DNA from: Phlegmacium glaucopus
Lineage: Eukaryota; Basidiomycota; Agaricomycetes; Agaricales; Cortinariaceae
Direction: 5' to 3'
NCBI GenBank assembly: GCA_015039465.1
Contig: MU130200.1
Location: 123,651-187,650, forward strand
Length of the DNA: 64,000 nt
Position 1 is the stretch's first letter; each line of letters opens with the position of its first letter. The notes under the pieces were generated by a model. It searched no databases. It was not told the origin of the DNA and saw only the letters and a program-made list of their open reading frames with translations. Shown here one piece after another: positions 12,257-24,592 of the stretch. Both the position numbers and the translations under genes were made by a program.

Positions 12257-12647
12257 GATGATGTGGAGGATGGTGTGGTTAGTATTTAGGAGAATGATTG
12301 TGTCTTACTTCGAGCCTCAGCTTCCCACATACAAAATATCTTGTTGTTAGTCAGATCTCTGTGAATCTGGATTGCATGTAGTATTCCCTGATACGTGGAG
12401 ATTCTTATCAGAGGCCAGCAAGAATAAGATGCAAGCACTGCTGCGGTCGGACTATTTTGTGGCTATCTAAAATCCGATCCAAATGTGCGGAATTTTATAA
12501 ATATGTTTTGTTCTTCACAAAAAGAAGCCATAATTTTACCTTTTGTATAAAACAAAATTGCTCCAAAATTGACATCCTATTGTTTTTTCTGGGTGGGCGG
12601 GTTCATTTGGCTTCATGGTTTCGTAGCTCAGTGATTTCTTTTTTGGT
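12257..12647. other. Intergenic upstream of SDR copy A
   Basis: Probably the promoter region of the minus-strand dehydrogenase. Short stretches resemble the equivalent region upstream of copy B (17.4-17.55 kb). No gene is seen. Confidence 0.4.
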
Positions 12648-14167
12648 GTTAAGCAATAATAATTAGTGAATCTAGTTTAAAACTAGTTTCTGGTGATGAT
12701 GGGCATTGTGATTTCAAGGCAGGATGGTGGGTGAAATTTTCAGTGAGCGAGGATAATTAAATGTGTTTGTAAGTTAAGCGGGTTAGAGCGGGCGCTGGGC
12801 ATTACTATAGCAAACCTTATTCATATATGTTACCTTGGTACAGAAGACATCATGCGATTGGCCCCAAGTTCCAACCGCTGCGCACTGTCAGCGTTCGATT
12901 ATTTGTTAACTGGTTTGGTCTATTGGAATTGGACCAGCTCATACCTGGCAGATAAACACCACCACCTCTTGTCGCAGACTCGCAATTTCCTTTTTCGTAG
13001 AATATAGCATTTGTCGCTTGCCAGCCCGAGGCTCACTAGGACCCTGAACTTACAGCTACATGCAAAACCCTAGGTACCTTCTCGAATATCCACTCGTGCG
13101 CCTTTGTTTGTATAAACAACCTCTTTTGGTAGCACGAGGTCCTGTGCTTCGCAACGATGTCCTCTTTCGGCACACATGTCGGTTACGTGTGGAGCTACTC
13201 TCCCACTTCTTCACACGCTTGCGGCAAGCACAACGGTGCCAGGGTCGACCTCAAGAATATTGGCTATGACATAGCATTGGTATGGACAAGTTGTAACAGC
13301 GCCAGCAACTCAATGGATGTGTTGTGCAAGCGATGGAGGGAGCTTGGAGCGGTTGAAGGGTTCTAGTGCCCCACAGCTTGCGTCATTACTTTAATACTTA
13401 ACCAAAAGTGGTTGTTTATACAAAGGCGCACAAGTGGATATTCGAGAAGGTACCTAGGGTTTTGCATGTAGCTGTAAACGCCATGAGAACTTTTAAGCTT
13501 GCAATCAAACCTATATATAACTTTTTTAAGCCAAAAGAAAATTAGTGTACCTTGTGTGCCTTAGTAAAAAAACATCAAGTATAATGAAAGTACCGCGTAA
13601 AACGTTCGTGTACTCTCCTCATAGCACAAATGATGAACTAGATTTTCCCTACAGGACATCGCGAAAGGTGAAAGTTCGGTAACAGAAGCATGGCTCGCAC
13701 CACAATTCCGTATCCAAGAGTAACAGAAAGGGATAATGCAATGTATTTTATATACTTAGTTAGAGGAGCCGTATGCCTGCCTCATCATTCAGCTAAAAAC
13801 TTCCTAATTTCTGCTTGAACAAATGCATCGTCATATGGATTTGATCCGCCCCCAGCTGATAGAACATTGTTTAAATCAATAGGAGACTGCAAACCAGCAG
13901 GATAAAAACCACCCACCTGTATGTCCCCAAACTGTATCTATGACCACAAGGCGCGCAGAATTTGCCAAACAAGCTATTTCATTGACACTATCTTCGGGCT
14001 AAAAAAGTTATGAGATATTGAATCCAGCACTAGAGGAAGAAAAAAGGAGTTTCTGTACCGGGAAGTAAAGATCCGTCTTGCTGGGCATGATCAAGCCTTT
14101 TGCTTTGATCTTACTCAAGCACGCTTGTAAATCCCCACCATCCCGTATCTGAGAGATATCTCCACCC
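12648..14167. repeat. Segmental duplication, fuller copy of 1594-2985
   Basis: This is the counterpart of the truncated copy at 1594-2985. It includes the 3' half of the intact hydrolase gene and a MITE (13053-13474) absent from the other copy. The pair shows that a block running from the dehydrogenase upstream region to the hydrolase 3' end was copied about 11 kb to the left and then decayed. Confidence 0.8.
13053..13474. mobile_element. TA-flanked MITE with CAGCT termini, copy 2
   Basis: Terminal inverted repeats begin CAGCTACATGCAAAACCCTA, and the complement ends at 13474. The TA pairs at 13051-13052 and 13475-13476 fit a TA target duplication. The homologous position at about 2185 lacks the element, so a filled and an empty site can be compared directly. 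The interior carries no transposase. Confidence 0.88.
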
Positions 14168-15524
14168 TGCCAGGTGTGCAAGAGAGTAATGAGGTCATTA
14201 GCGTCCCAGTTCTTCAAGAACCGATCTTCCCAACGTTCGCGAATAAAGGTTTCAAGATCTGGGTACCTAATAAGCAAAAGTCAAATCGTAAACGATATGG
14301 CTCTTGACTCAAAATCGAATACTCACAGACCATCCCACCGGTACTTATGTTCTCGAAACCACTGGGGATCGGCATAAAAAAAATTATGCTTAGCTTTTTC
14401 AAACAAGTACAAAAAAAGAAAAAACGCACAGTTTGCCCATATGCCCAAGCACAGTATACACGGGCAAAGGCCCGGATACCAACCTGGGGTGGTTCACGAT
14501 AATGACCATCCTCAAAGTCCTTAGAGCCTACAAGAGCGGCCTTTGGGCCTTCCAAGAAGCTACTCTTTTATGATTAGTATTGTCAGTTCTGTATTATTAT
14601 TGTTTGGTTGACCCACCACTTGTTATGCGGACTAGTGCGGGCGGAGCCGCAGATACTAACATATCTGTCCTTTTCTTTAGTATAAATGTCTTCAATATAG
14701 ACACCGAAGGCTTACTTCTCCACATAATCTGGATACATGACGGGCCAGTAATATGCCTTTGCCATATCAAAAAATTAAAATATCAGCAAGGCGAGCATTG
14801 ATACCCCAACGTACCTGTTGCCCGCCCATGGAGAAGCCGACGACCATTAAGAGTTTCTTTATTCCCAGACTTTGAAGCACAGCGTATTGTGCACGACTTT
14901 TTCAAATGAAATGTTAGGAGGTTCGACAGAGACTAAAAGGAAACCCATTCCCCGCACATGTTGTCTTCATATGATACAGCAGGGAAGTACGGCCCATTAT
15001 ACGGCGGTGGCTGAACGTGCGATTATTTTATCAAGATTGATAGGATAGGAATCAGTTCAATGTCACAGAGACTAACTGTGTTTGAAGGCGAGGAAGACTG
15101 ATACCAAAGTTCGTCAAAAAGTTATTCATTAGTACATTTTCAATGCAAGAGTTAATCATATACCTCTCCATTCGAAAACAAAGCAAATGTAACAATGAAA
15201 TACTTGTTGGGATCCATCACCTAAGAATGGTCAAAAACATAAGAAGTGATAAAAAAAAATGCTATATAGAACTTTTTACCTTTCCATCGCCTACCATGTA
15301 CAATTGACCTGAAAAAGAGCGAGTTCAATCAATCTCAGAATGAAAGGGAAACATCTGTAGATGAACGGACTGTCAAGTTTCCCTCCATAGCAAGTCGGAA
15401 AAACAATGCAAGGATTCGTGGGGTCTCCATATGTGCGATAAGCAGTCAATGCATCCGGCAACACCCCGCCGGCGACGCGAAAGCGACCGTGGTGATAGTA
15501 CTGTGTTGGAGGTTGAGCTGCCAT
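13785..15524 (-). CDS. Alpha/beta-hydrolase, homoserine O-acetyltransferase-like
   Basis: The gene is intact with about twelve exons, giving about 336 residues. Early landmarks are PTCYGGKLDS, YFIVTFALFSNGE, PYNGPYFPAVSYEDN and the nucleophile elbow VVGFSMGGQQ (Ser near residue 127). Later ones are a conserved KAKGLIMPSKTDLYFPPED block with the acid, and WGHTAGGGSNPYDD with the catalytic-type His. These are the signatures of the homoserine acetyltransferase (MetX/Met2-like) branch. Many fungal members act on other acyl acceptors, so the real substrate is open. All splice phases are consistent, for instance DNI/RAQYAVL and WGHT/AGGG. The start at MAAQPPTQYYHHGRF matches the usual length; an in-frame ATG further up at 15683 would add a hydrophobic extension and looks like 5' UTR. 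A broken copy of its 3' end lies at 2602-2985. Confidence 0.88.
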
Positions 15525-16016
15525 CTCCTGGTCAAGGGCTGACTGTGCAAGAGGGAGATAATGAAGAGGAATGGGAACGGAAACCTGTGATACCCTAATA
15601 TACCAGCATGAGAAAGTCTTCAAAGAGACAAGAATGGAAACTGCACTCACAAGCCCACATGGGGAAGAAAGGAGTTTTCTCACAACTTGAACTCGGAATT
15701 CATGAAGCCGACGACCTCTCTACCGCTCGATGGTTGACAGTTTTGAATTCGCACTCCATGTGTAGCAACTTGAAGTGCCATTTTAAACAGCCTTTTTTGC
15801 CCAACTATTTTAAATGGCTTGTTTGTAGTTCTTGGAAGCAACAGAACTTGCAAATCAGTGACAGTACACGAGTGGGATTGTGGCTGTGATTGTGGCTGTG
15901 GTTCAATCACTCTGTGGCGCACATGATCAAAAGGCAAGAAAAAATTAGGTAGAAAGTACGCCTATAGTATGAGTAAATACACGTTATAAGTTCAAGATAT
16001 TATATTTTGTTCCTTC

Positions 16017-17361
16017 TTATGGAGACGTAAGATATTTTTCAACAATTTCCCATACCGATGGATCGCTTTTCGCCAACTCGTCAATCAGAGCGTCCTAGTA
16101 GGCAATCAAGGATATGTTTGTCAGAAATGCAGGAGTAACGACTCCAAGTAGTTGAAAAATTCACCCATAATTTATCCTGCACACGTTTTCCTTCCTCACC
16201 AACCACGTAATCACTAGGCTCCTGAACATGTAATGCAGAAACATACGCTCCGCGCAATTCGTCGACGTTATCGTTTCCACCAAGGCATGCCCAAATTAAC
16301 TGCCGGCTTCCTTCCTCGGAAGTCCGTGCAATAGCTTTTTCCATTAGCCAGTCGGCCCACGCTCGTAGGCCAGTAAAGCCACTCCGAATTGAAGAATAGC
16401 AGTACCCAGGATTGACGGTGTTAACAATAAGGGGTTTATCCCCGACTCGTTCATTCAGTCCTCGAGCGAAAAAGACGTTGAGAACTAACGGGAAGGACAA
16501 ATCAGCACAAGCGAATATTCATGTAAGCGAGATAAGATCCTAACGCTTGCTCTCCATATATCGGTTTTGTTTTATCCTGATTTTGAATTGTTATTTATAT
16601 TGAGAATTCGGTGAGAAATTTAAAAAAGTTTAGAAGAATACTCACTGTGAATATTCCAGCTTTCCAAATTTCTCAAGGCCGTTCGGAGATTCGACAACAT
16701 ACTTCTCCAGTTCAACCCAGTAGTGGACCTCGCTCGAAACAACGACTAGCCTCGGAATTGTATGGTGTTTGTTGGCGGTGCGAAGCATTATTGGAAGTAG
16801 GCGCAGAGCAAGAAGGGAAGTACATAGGTTATTGACCTGGAAACTGGCGACAAACATCAGGCTTAGTACACTGCATTTGGTATGAGAACTTGTGACTGAC
16901 ACTGGTTCGTAGCCGTCGGTGGTTAACTGTTGTCTAGGGTTTTGAATGATGCCTGCGTTCTCAAGGAGGATGTCTAGTCTGCCTCCTTCCTTTTCAAATC
17001 GATTGGTAAAATCGACAACTGAGGAAATTCGGGCAAGGTCAACGACCCATAATTCGGCTGATTTGTAGCCGGTTTCTGCTTCCAATTCTATATATATGTA
17101 GGTCACCGTAAAATGAGTTATGGGAAGAGGAGATATTAGTTGTTTCCTCTCACTGGTGACAGCAGCTTCGCCTCGCTCTTTGCTTCGACATCCTAGAATG
17201 AGTCTGTCGGGATTCATTCGAGCGAAGTGTTTCGTAGCTTCGAAGCCAATACCATTGTTGGCCCCGATAACAACAACAGTTTTCCCAGAGAGGTCTTCAT
17301 ACTTAACAGGAGGGATACTCGCGAGCTGTTGGCGCAACATTTGAAAGAAGCTGAGCTGCAT
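16017..17361 (-). CDS. Short-chain dehydrogenase/reductase, copy B
   Basis: Tandem paralogue of the gene at 10914-12256 with the same exon plan and motifs: GANNGIG, LENAGI, VSSEVHYW, NRYMESK (Tyr-x3-Lys) and NPGYCYSS. It ends YLTSP and TAA at 16017-16019. Differences from copy A are scattered substitutions, such as KPIYGE-type changes in the short exon near 16.55 kb and IARTSEEG for FARTSEEG. I find no stop or frameshift, so both copies look functional. The homology also covers the 3' flank (GCGCACATGATCA... at about 10.83 and 15.91 kb). The start MQLSFFQMLRQQL corresponds to that of copy A. An in-frame ATG 23 codons upstream is less likely, because it lacks a counterpart in copy A. Confidence 0.9.
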
Positions 17362-18363
17362 GATGTGGAGGATGGTGTGGTTGGTATTTAGGAGGAACGA
17401 TTTATGTCTTACTTCGAGCCTCACATACAAAATGTCTTGTTTTTATAACTCGTTAGTCAGACTTTGTCTCCTAGGCCGCTAAGAATCTGCATGTATCAGG
17501 GAATATATGCAATCCATATTCAGGCTGGTCAGCAAGAATAAGAAGCAAATCGGCAGGTGTGTCCACGTAAATCTGTGCCGTAGGCGCTTACGCATACAAA
17601 CTGTCTGGTTATTGTAGTTGTGGTCGCGCGACGTCGTGATTAGTAGGATGCCGTTGGCAGGCGCTTACGCGTACCAAGAGACTGACGTCATGAGTGAATA
17701 AATATTCGAAGCAACTTCGAAACACACCCAGAAAATACGTTGAGTGTTCCAAAGCTTGAAAAGTCAACGAGGCCAAATTTTGTGGGAAGCAAAGAAATCA
17801 CATAACTTATTAACAATGTCACTGACACAAAAATAGCTAATAACTATTGCAAGCGACTGGCACGTCTGTGGCACGTATAATCATAAATTTCTTGGTTTAA
17901 AATTCACAAAGTTTGAAGAAAAAAAAAAGAAAGAAAAAACATCTTCAATGCGCTGGCGAATGAATCAAGCAACTTGAATTATACTTAGTACCTATTACAT
18001 TCATCTGGTCCCGCTTTATCGACGGGGCGCCTGTCCGAGTCGCGAGTACGTTTTTATACCATTTTTATAACAACTTATGTAACATCCCGACCAAATCCCG
18101 ACAACATTCCTAGTCAGTTTGACAAATTCGCCTCGTCATTCGGGTCTTCCTTTTTCTGGCCACATTGAGCCCGCTTGTCTGTTGTAATCGAGCGGAAATA
18201 TGATAAGAATCAAATGATGGAATCAAGATTGAGGTACTAAGATAAGCCAGTACTATGTAACACTTTGTATCGCTATTTCCACCAGGATTGTGCAATATTT
18301 CTGAGGACTGGGACTCGGAGACGAGGACCGCGCTTACATAATATCCTCATTTCTCATGCGACC
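17362..18363. other. Intergenic, divergent promoters of SDR copy B and the KAT14-like gene
   Basis: AT-rich spacer between two divergently transcribed genes. A GGCGCTTACGC string occurs twice (about 17583 and 17660). Otherwise nothing recognisable. Confidence 0.4.
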
Positions 18364-19929
18364 ATGTCGTTGACCTGTGGCGAGATCTCCGACTCGGATT
18401 ATGATGACGGGAGCAAGGTTCTACATCCCTCTTTGGTAGCTCTTGAACCCTATTAATTTTCTATATAAAAAAGCCTCGACAACTCAAGTCAAAAAAACGG
18501 AGAAAACGTACCCGTGATGATGCTGAAGGTGTTGCTGTGGAAGAATCCGTGACTTTCTCGCTTGATCCTCTAATACCAGTGCTGCGAGATCAGTTTGGGG
18601 CTCATGAAAACACTTTTGAGGAGATTATAAATCCACTTCTGTCAGAGTATGAACAAATAAGAAATGCTCTGCAAATGAATGAAGCGGAGTTGGACGAATA
18701 TGTTAGGTTCACCCCTCTTAACTGCATGCGTTCCGATGCTTACTATCACCTCTGTGTCTTGGTACTTTTTTAGGGGACGAAAGTTAGGCCACTTACTCAT
18801 TTCGAAGCAACGTCTTTTCTGGACGATTTGGGAAAAAAGGATTCTCCTTCTCTGATTGAAACAATTATATCGCGCAAATTGAAGTTGCAACGCGTAAGGA
18901 TTCTCTGTATCATTCTTTATATTCCTGTCTTAGCATCATACAGGAGAGAAGAAAGGCAAATATTCTCCAGTCGACTATCAAAGTTCCAGATGAGCCTGAG
19001 GATTTGACCCCACTATCCCCTCCTCCTCAAACTCTGCCTGTCAACAAAGAAGTACTTGACGCCTTATACAATATCAAGACAACCCCCTTTGATCATTCAT
19101 TTCTCTCCCGCTTACATGGGTTCAGGGACTTCGTTCCCCCAGGTCTCGTTGCTGTTGATTGGGAAACACAAACACCCTGGATGAATGTAATGGCAGATAT
19201 ACGTGAACATTATCTTTTCGCCCAGTTCGTTTTAAACACTGTCTCGATCCATAGCATTCTCATTAATACGTGATTCAGCCCCGAACGAGAGTCGCCAATG
19301 GAAGACATAGCTCCCATCACATATTCCACACTTCATTCTTACCAGTTGCCTCAAATTCATGACCTGCTCGAACGGTCGTTCTGGACTGGAATTAACGGTA
19401 AACAATCAATCTTGATCCAATAAAAAATATTATCCAACTTTTAATTTCATCCTTGTCAGTCAGCGATTCTCTTGATTACTCCCCTGAAAAGGCTACAATG
19501 GTAGCGATGTACAAAAAGATTGTTGTCGGCGTTGCCATCCTCAGTTCTCCGCGTGAGACTTATATCACATACCTTGCAGTAAAGGCGGGTTGGGATAAAG
19601 CTCAGATTGGAAGGTCAGGTCACTGTATTCATATCGTCTTCAACGGCTGATTTTCATACTATTTCCTCCAGAACAATGCTGTATCACTTGATTAGTCTGA
19701 ACCCTCACAAAGACATCACTCTTCATGTGTCTGTCAATAATTCAGCAATGGTGCGTTGTTATTCTTCCCTCAAATTATCACAGAAAATGAATTCTTTTAT
19801 ATGTAGCTCCTTTACAATCAATTTGGATTCAAAGCCGAACAATTTGTCGCAGGATTTTATTCATCATACCTCGATCCACAGTCGCGTGCATCTAAAAACG
19901 CGTTTATGCTCCGCCTCCGCCACCAATGA
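18364..19929 (+). CDS. GNAT acetyltransferase, KAT14/CSRP2BP-like
   Basis: Eight exons (18364-18417, 18489-18701, 18774-18893, 18944-19224, 19279-19397, 19460-19613, 19672-19750, 19807-19929) join in phase to 380 residues. The C-terminal third is a GNAT fold closely recalling animal KAT14, the ATAC-complex acetyltransferase. ITYSTLHSYQLPQIHDLLER precedes FWTGI, and a strand YITYLAVKAGW leads to the acetyl-CoA loop region QIGRTML. Then come HVSVNNSAMLLYNQFGF and a final FMLRLR. The N-terminus is acidic then basic (KKRRKRTR), consistent with nuclear targeting. The middle is low complexity with a helical segment. The acetyl-CoA loop reads Q-I-G-R-T rather than the textbook Q-x-x-G-x-G/A, as in some divergent members. 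Role in chromatin or protein acetylation is inferred from the family. Confidence 0.83.
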
Positions 19930-21436
19930 CTCACGTAATTTTGGTAGTTTCTTTGGAGAGTCAATCTCTGAATAGCCTCGCCCTGCATTGGACGGCGGAA
20001 CTTTAAAAGACCTAGAACGCTAGTTTGTCTTCAAGGTTGCTTGGATGGTGTGCCCTTGCCTCAGCTTTCAGGTTCTTCTGGACTGCGAGATGGACTGCTA
20101 GCTTTATAAACGTTATACTGCCAATCGTCCATTCAACGGTTCATATTTTCATGTACAAAATATCCAGAATGTACTACTTGTTAAGTAATCGTATGAAAGA
20201 AAGTTCGAGGAGGATGGACGGGTAAGGGTAAGTAAGCGCCCGTCACAAGGACCGACTAGTCGAAGGGTTTTCGCGGCCCAGTGGCAGGATGCGCGATAGC
20301 CATACCAGGAGGTGGTCTGTGGCTAGGCCCGCTCCCCAAAGAGAAAGCCATTTTGATGGTCTCTGCTGCTTTCTTGAATCTACTACTTGGTGCGGGTAGC
20401 CCAGGTATAGGTCTTCGCCCCTTGAACGCGTCTTTGATGTTCTGTCTTGTTTTTTTTTTTGCACTATGGGTTGGCGAGTGATATCATTAGACAATAGGTG
20501 AATCCCACCCGGGCCCCCTGGCAAAGGTAAACAGCAGATATCTAATGAGAGTAGGATTGTTAGTACAATGCATTTTGAGGCCAGGCTTCATTAAATGCTC
20601 ACGTAAAACATTACATAGTAGAAGCAAGAAGCCGATAAACAGGAAAACGCATTCCAAACGAAGAAGACGATAAATGTTGAGAGTATGCGCGAATATTTAA
20701 GAGGTGGCCAGCACTGAGTAGGGAAGTTGGATTCTGGGGCTGATATGAGCTGATATGGCAAGCAGCAAGCCGGAGTAAATAGCTCAAATTTTGGACTAGC
20801 TTGTCGGCATACAGTAATTTAAATACTCGGTATACCCTCGCGGTCATGACTGCATGAGTCCGGACCGGGATAGCAGCGCTTAAAACGTGTATCCTGGCGC
20901 TATGGTGAGGGGGGATTGATGGTTGCCCTATTTTGCATTGATCTCGACGCTTCACGACGGCGTAGCTGGCTGTGTTAATGGAATCAATAAACAAGGTTGG
21001 TAGCTGCCAGCATAATAGGTTTGGAGCAAGCTTTGCTCCGGTCCGGGAACCAGACAGCGCAGCGGTCATGGAGCGGAGCTCTAAAATCCGCCAAACATCG
21101 CACCTGTTTGCATGGCGAACATTCACTGGCAGAAGAACGGCGGCTTGGAACAAACCTACCAGTATAATGAGTTTTAACTCAACGAATACTCACTGCGGCA
21201 CTGGCGATCAGTAGAATAAATCGCGGGCCTGCATGACTCTCGCGAATACCTACAACTACCCGAGAAAACGAACTAATTAAATTACAAGTAAGCATGCATA
21301 AATCTAAATATCACCTCCAGAATGTTGATGATGAGACAAGACAGTTACACTTCATACTACAATGTCTTAAAATTCTATGTATACAAGACCCCCTTCCCAC
21401 AAGATTTTATTTTATTTTCCAAGAAATCAAGGCTAT
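19930..21436. other. Intergenic, no gene recognised
   Basis: A 1.5-kb stretch between convergent genes. Several open frames of 60-180 codons exist on both strands, but none has family motifs, a plausible codon pattern or splice partners. A GC-rich patch at 20.24-20.52 kb may be an old repeat fragment. Confidence 0.4.
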
Positions 21437-22513
21437 TTAGCCCGCAAACGGTCGCTTCATCTGCTTTTTCTTTGCTTCCTCGACCCCGCTCATCCCATTG
21501 ATGGTCAAAGCTCTCTTTCGAGCTGAAATTCGATCCGGCAGATTGATATTCGTAACTTGCTGAAATGGCAGCGCAACAGGTGTCAAAGTCCTGGGCATTC
21601 CACCGCTGACTCTTCTCTTCGTTCTTCCTCCGATCGAAACCTTTCTCGGAACACCTAGCGTGCCCAAGGCCTGATAGCTTGAGAAACCTCTCTGAACAGT
21701 CGGAGATGACGGTGGTGTCGAAGAGAATGCAGGAAAAGTTCCAGAGGCAGGTTGTTCAGCCGAAGAGATAGCCGCGTCGTAGACCCAAGATCCGTCGACC
21801 CTCACTGTAGCACTATCTCCATCCATCCGTCCACTCATCGATTTCCTCCGGCCGACACATCTCTTCTTCAAAGCTCTGAACTCGCTCTGTCCTCCACTGC
21901 CAGGCGACTTGAGTAAAGGCGAAGCAGGTCCAACTGTTTTCGGCCCTAGAACAACGACAGATTGGCTGCGTTGTCGTCCACCAGTGACACTTCCTCTCCG
22001 TCCACCACTGCTGACCCCAATTTTGAAATGAACCGTGTTTTTGTCCTTGCCCGCCGAAGCCATCTCCTCCTCCCCAACCACTGCGTCCTGCTCAGCCAAA
22101 GGTTTAAACTCCATCTTCGACTTCTCCAACATCTCCTTGACCGTCTTGGCCCACTCATCTACCCGATAAAGCTTGTGCACCATTAACTTGAATGTGAATG
22201 GGTACCTCTTCCCCAGGGGAAATTTGGTGAGAGACTCTTCGTCAGAGTCAGAGTCAGAGTCAGAGTCAGCCACTAATGTGTGGTTTGTGGACGCCTTACG
22301 TCGAGGATCAGAACTGAGAGTTTTACACGTAGCTTTACTCGTGCCGACGATGGCAGAAAGACTCTTGATTACAGGCTCCAGCTCTTCTGGGATAGGCAGT
22401 GATCGCAAATCGTCCATTGGCACGTCGAGGTCAGAAGACCGAGCGCGTCTCGATGCAAGTCGTTCGAAGAAGTCAAAAAGACGCGCGAATTCTGCGGTTT
22501 TGGCATCAGTCAT
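21437..22513 (-). CDS. Hypothetical Ser-rich fungal protein
   Basis: A single uninterrupted frame of 358 codons starting MTDAKTAEFARLFDFFERL. Residues 1-60 look helical, then comes an acidic repeat of alternating Ser and Asp. A short conserved-looking block follows (FTFKLMVHKLYRVDEWAKTV), and the C-terminal half is basic, Ser/Pro-rich and probably disordered. It ends in a Lys-rich tail resembling a nuclear signal. An in-frame ATG 16 codons upstream exists. I prefer the internal one because the extra peptide is hydrophobic and unrelated to the helix that follows. I do not recognise a family and assign no function. Confidence 0.7.
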   Translation of the reverse strand: MTDAKTAEFARLFDFFERLASRRARSSDLDVPMDDLRSLPIPEELEPVIKSLSAIVGTSKATCKTLSSDPRRKASTNHTLVADSDSDSDSDEESLTKFPLGKRYPFTFKLMVHKLYRVDEWAKTVKEMLEKSKMEFKPLAEQDAVVGEEEMASAGKDKNTVHFKIGVSSGGRRGSVTGGRQRSQSVVVLGPKTVGPASPLLKSPGSGGQSEFRALKKRCVGRRKSMSGRMDGDSATVRVDGSWVYDAAISSAEQPASGTFPAFSSTPPSSPTVQRGFSSYQALGTLGVPRKVSIGGRTKRRVSGGMPRTLTPVALPFQQVTNINLPDRISARKRALTINGMSGVEEAKKKQMKRPFAG

Positions 22514-22905
22514 TGTTGGATGAAAGCAAGGAAGAACAGATATAATAAGAGGCTGCGACAAGGCGAAGAAGCAAAAGCGATCTTGTCTTCAAATTATAAG
22601 AGGACGGGACCTTCTTTTAATTTGGGGAAGATACTAGTAGGAAAAGAAGGACGGCTTATTATATGTTCTCTTGTTCTGGTGGCCTCCTTGCTTTGCCGTT
22701 ACAAATTGGTCTTCTTAATTTGGGTGGACCACTTGGGAGCGGTGGCTCTGCCACGATGCATCATTGTTCTCATTGCCATGCTGCTCAAGGACTAGTCACA
22801 TTTCCGCTTTCTTTCTCGTTGTCAAGGAACATTCAAGATTTACCACAGGTTGCGCATTAACGTAACGCCTCCAAAGCCCGATTCTATAATCGCTTTCGAC
22901 GCAAG
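22514..22905. other. Intergenic between minus-strand genes
   Basis: Contains the 5' flank of the 358-codon gene and the 3' flank of the F-box-like gene. Nothing else is seen. Confidence 0.4.
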
Positions 22906-24321
22906 TTATACAACTCGTTGTACAGTGGTTCTTGTGCTGGTTCTAGTGATAAATAATTCCGTCGTTAATCCAACATCGCACTCCTGATCATGGCATTCAT
23001 CGAAATTGCTTGTGTTTATAGCGGATGCAATGTTGTCCAGTTCATTTTCAGCCACCTCTTCTATCATAGACTCGTCCTCCCTACCTGCCCTCTGTGCAAT
23101 TGTACTGTCCCAGGAAAAACATGTACTCCATCCAATGTGCTTCAATGATTCCAAATGTCTTGCCATTACGAGACTTGCTACGAGCTCTCGCCGTCTTGTC
23201 TTCTTCTCGTAAATCTCGCAGCGTTTGCAATAAAAGACGTTCTCAACAGTCCCATTCTCAGCATGATCTATATGGTTGTCAAGAAGGCGAGTATCAGAGA
23301 GAAAGATCCCCAGAAAGAGGCGGCTGAGCTTATTCAGAGGTGCCAGAGAATGACCAAAAGCATCCTTCACGGAGGTGAGTGTTTAAGCGCATATCTGTAT
23401 CAGAGAAAAATTTAAAGAAATTTGCCTTACTGCTAGCATTTCGACATTGGGGTAAATCTCCGGAATTGGCGAATGCGACGATAGGGTCAAACTATCTTCG
23501 AAGCAACTTGGGCAGCAATCGATATTCAAACTCTCGACCGTGCTCAGATGAAGGTCGACCAACGAAGGGAAGGTTTGAGCTACGATCTTCAATATATGCG
23601 CGTCCAGACGAGGTACGGCAGTCATTGTTAGCGAGGTCAAATTTGAGAAACCGCCACTGTTTGCAATGGATTCAAAGAGGAAATTCAAAACTGGACGCTG
23701 GGTCATCAATCCTTCTCGCCGAAAATCGATCCAGAGGTCTTTCAGAAACCTGAAGGAAGCAAAATCCGGACTGCCCTCGGATAATAGAACATAAGAAGAG
23801 GCGAATAGCGACCTAGTATACGTTTTTTAAAAATCATGTAGGCATTGAATTAACATAATAGAAGGTCAAGTTTGCACAGACCTGACCCAGACAAAGCCGC
23901 CTGTCCATCCAAGCTGGCAGTTTGCCTCATCTTCGTTCTTCAGAAAACGAAACAACCCAATGCTAGTCTTGTTTTCGAGGACAAGGATTGCAAAGTAATG
24001 GCGCAATACCAGATGACGAAAAGTTTTTGAAACTAGAGTTAAGGGTTTAATGAGAGCGAAAGAACTTCTCCGGGTAGGAACTGGCAAGCAGAAGGAGACG
24101 GTGAAGAGTGCTATGATGTGATCGAGGATCTCCGTCGGCACTCGAGGAGATGCTTTGAGCAAGGCAAGGCCCGAATGCTGGGTGGCTTGAGCGCTAAATT
24201 TCTTGTTACAATTATCTTCTGTGCTCGTCCTGCTAGTAGCAGAGCCGTAGCGCGCTAGAAGACTTCTGTGGCGAACTGGACCCGGAGAAGGCAAGGTCCC
24301 AGGAAGGCTTGTCCTAGGCAT
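22906..24321 (-). CDS. F-box-like / leucine-rich protein
   Basis: Three exons, joined in phase at VWVR/SLFASSYV and EMLA/DAFGHSLA, give roughly 450 residues. Near residue 60, PTEILDHIIALF followed by LTLVSKTFRHLVLRHYF is the usual basidiomycete F-box-like layout: Pro-x-Glu-Ile-Leu, then a Val-Ser-Lys-x-Phe helix. The remainder has Leu-rich strands (NLTSLTMTAVP, SLVDLHLSTVESL, NKLSRLFLG) like degenerate LRRs, and an acidic C-terminus. Family knowledge suggests a substrate adaptor for SCF ubiquitin ligases, partnering Skp1. Mushroom genomes carry hundreds of such genes, so the specific target is unknowable here. Confidence 0.75.
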
Positions 24322-24592
24322 AGCCTGCCGATTATTTCCGAGTTAGTGAATATATGCGGTTCAGTATGATGATGCAGGTCAGAAAGGATGTATGGAGGGA
24401 GTCGGAATTTCGAAATGTCACATTGCAGTCAGACTCAAGCTACTATAGTAATATCAGAAGGTCTTTATAAAAAGTGTACTATAAGCAATGCAAAGATGTA
24501 CTGGGGACCCGGGCATATACAAGTCTGTGTACTGGGTAAACAGGCGCAGTAAATGATTACTGACGCATACAATTATGCATATAATTTCAGTA

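Noticed and set aside
20611..21153. 180-codon open frame on the minus strand
   Set aside because: No domain, low-complexity composition and no conserved start; judged a chance open frame.
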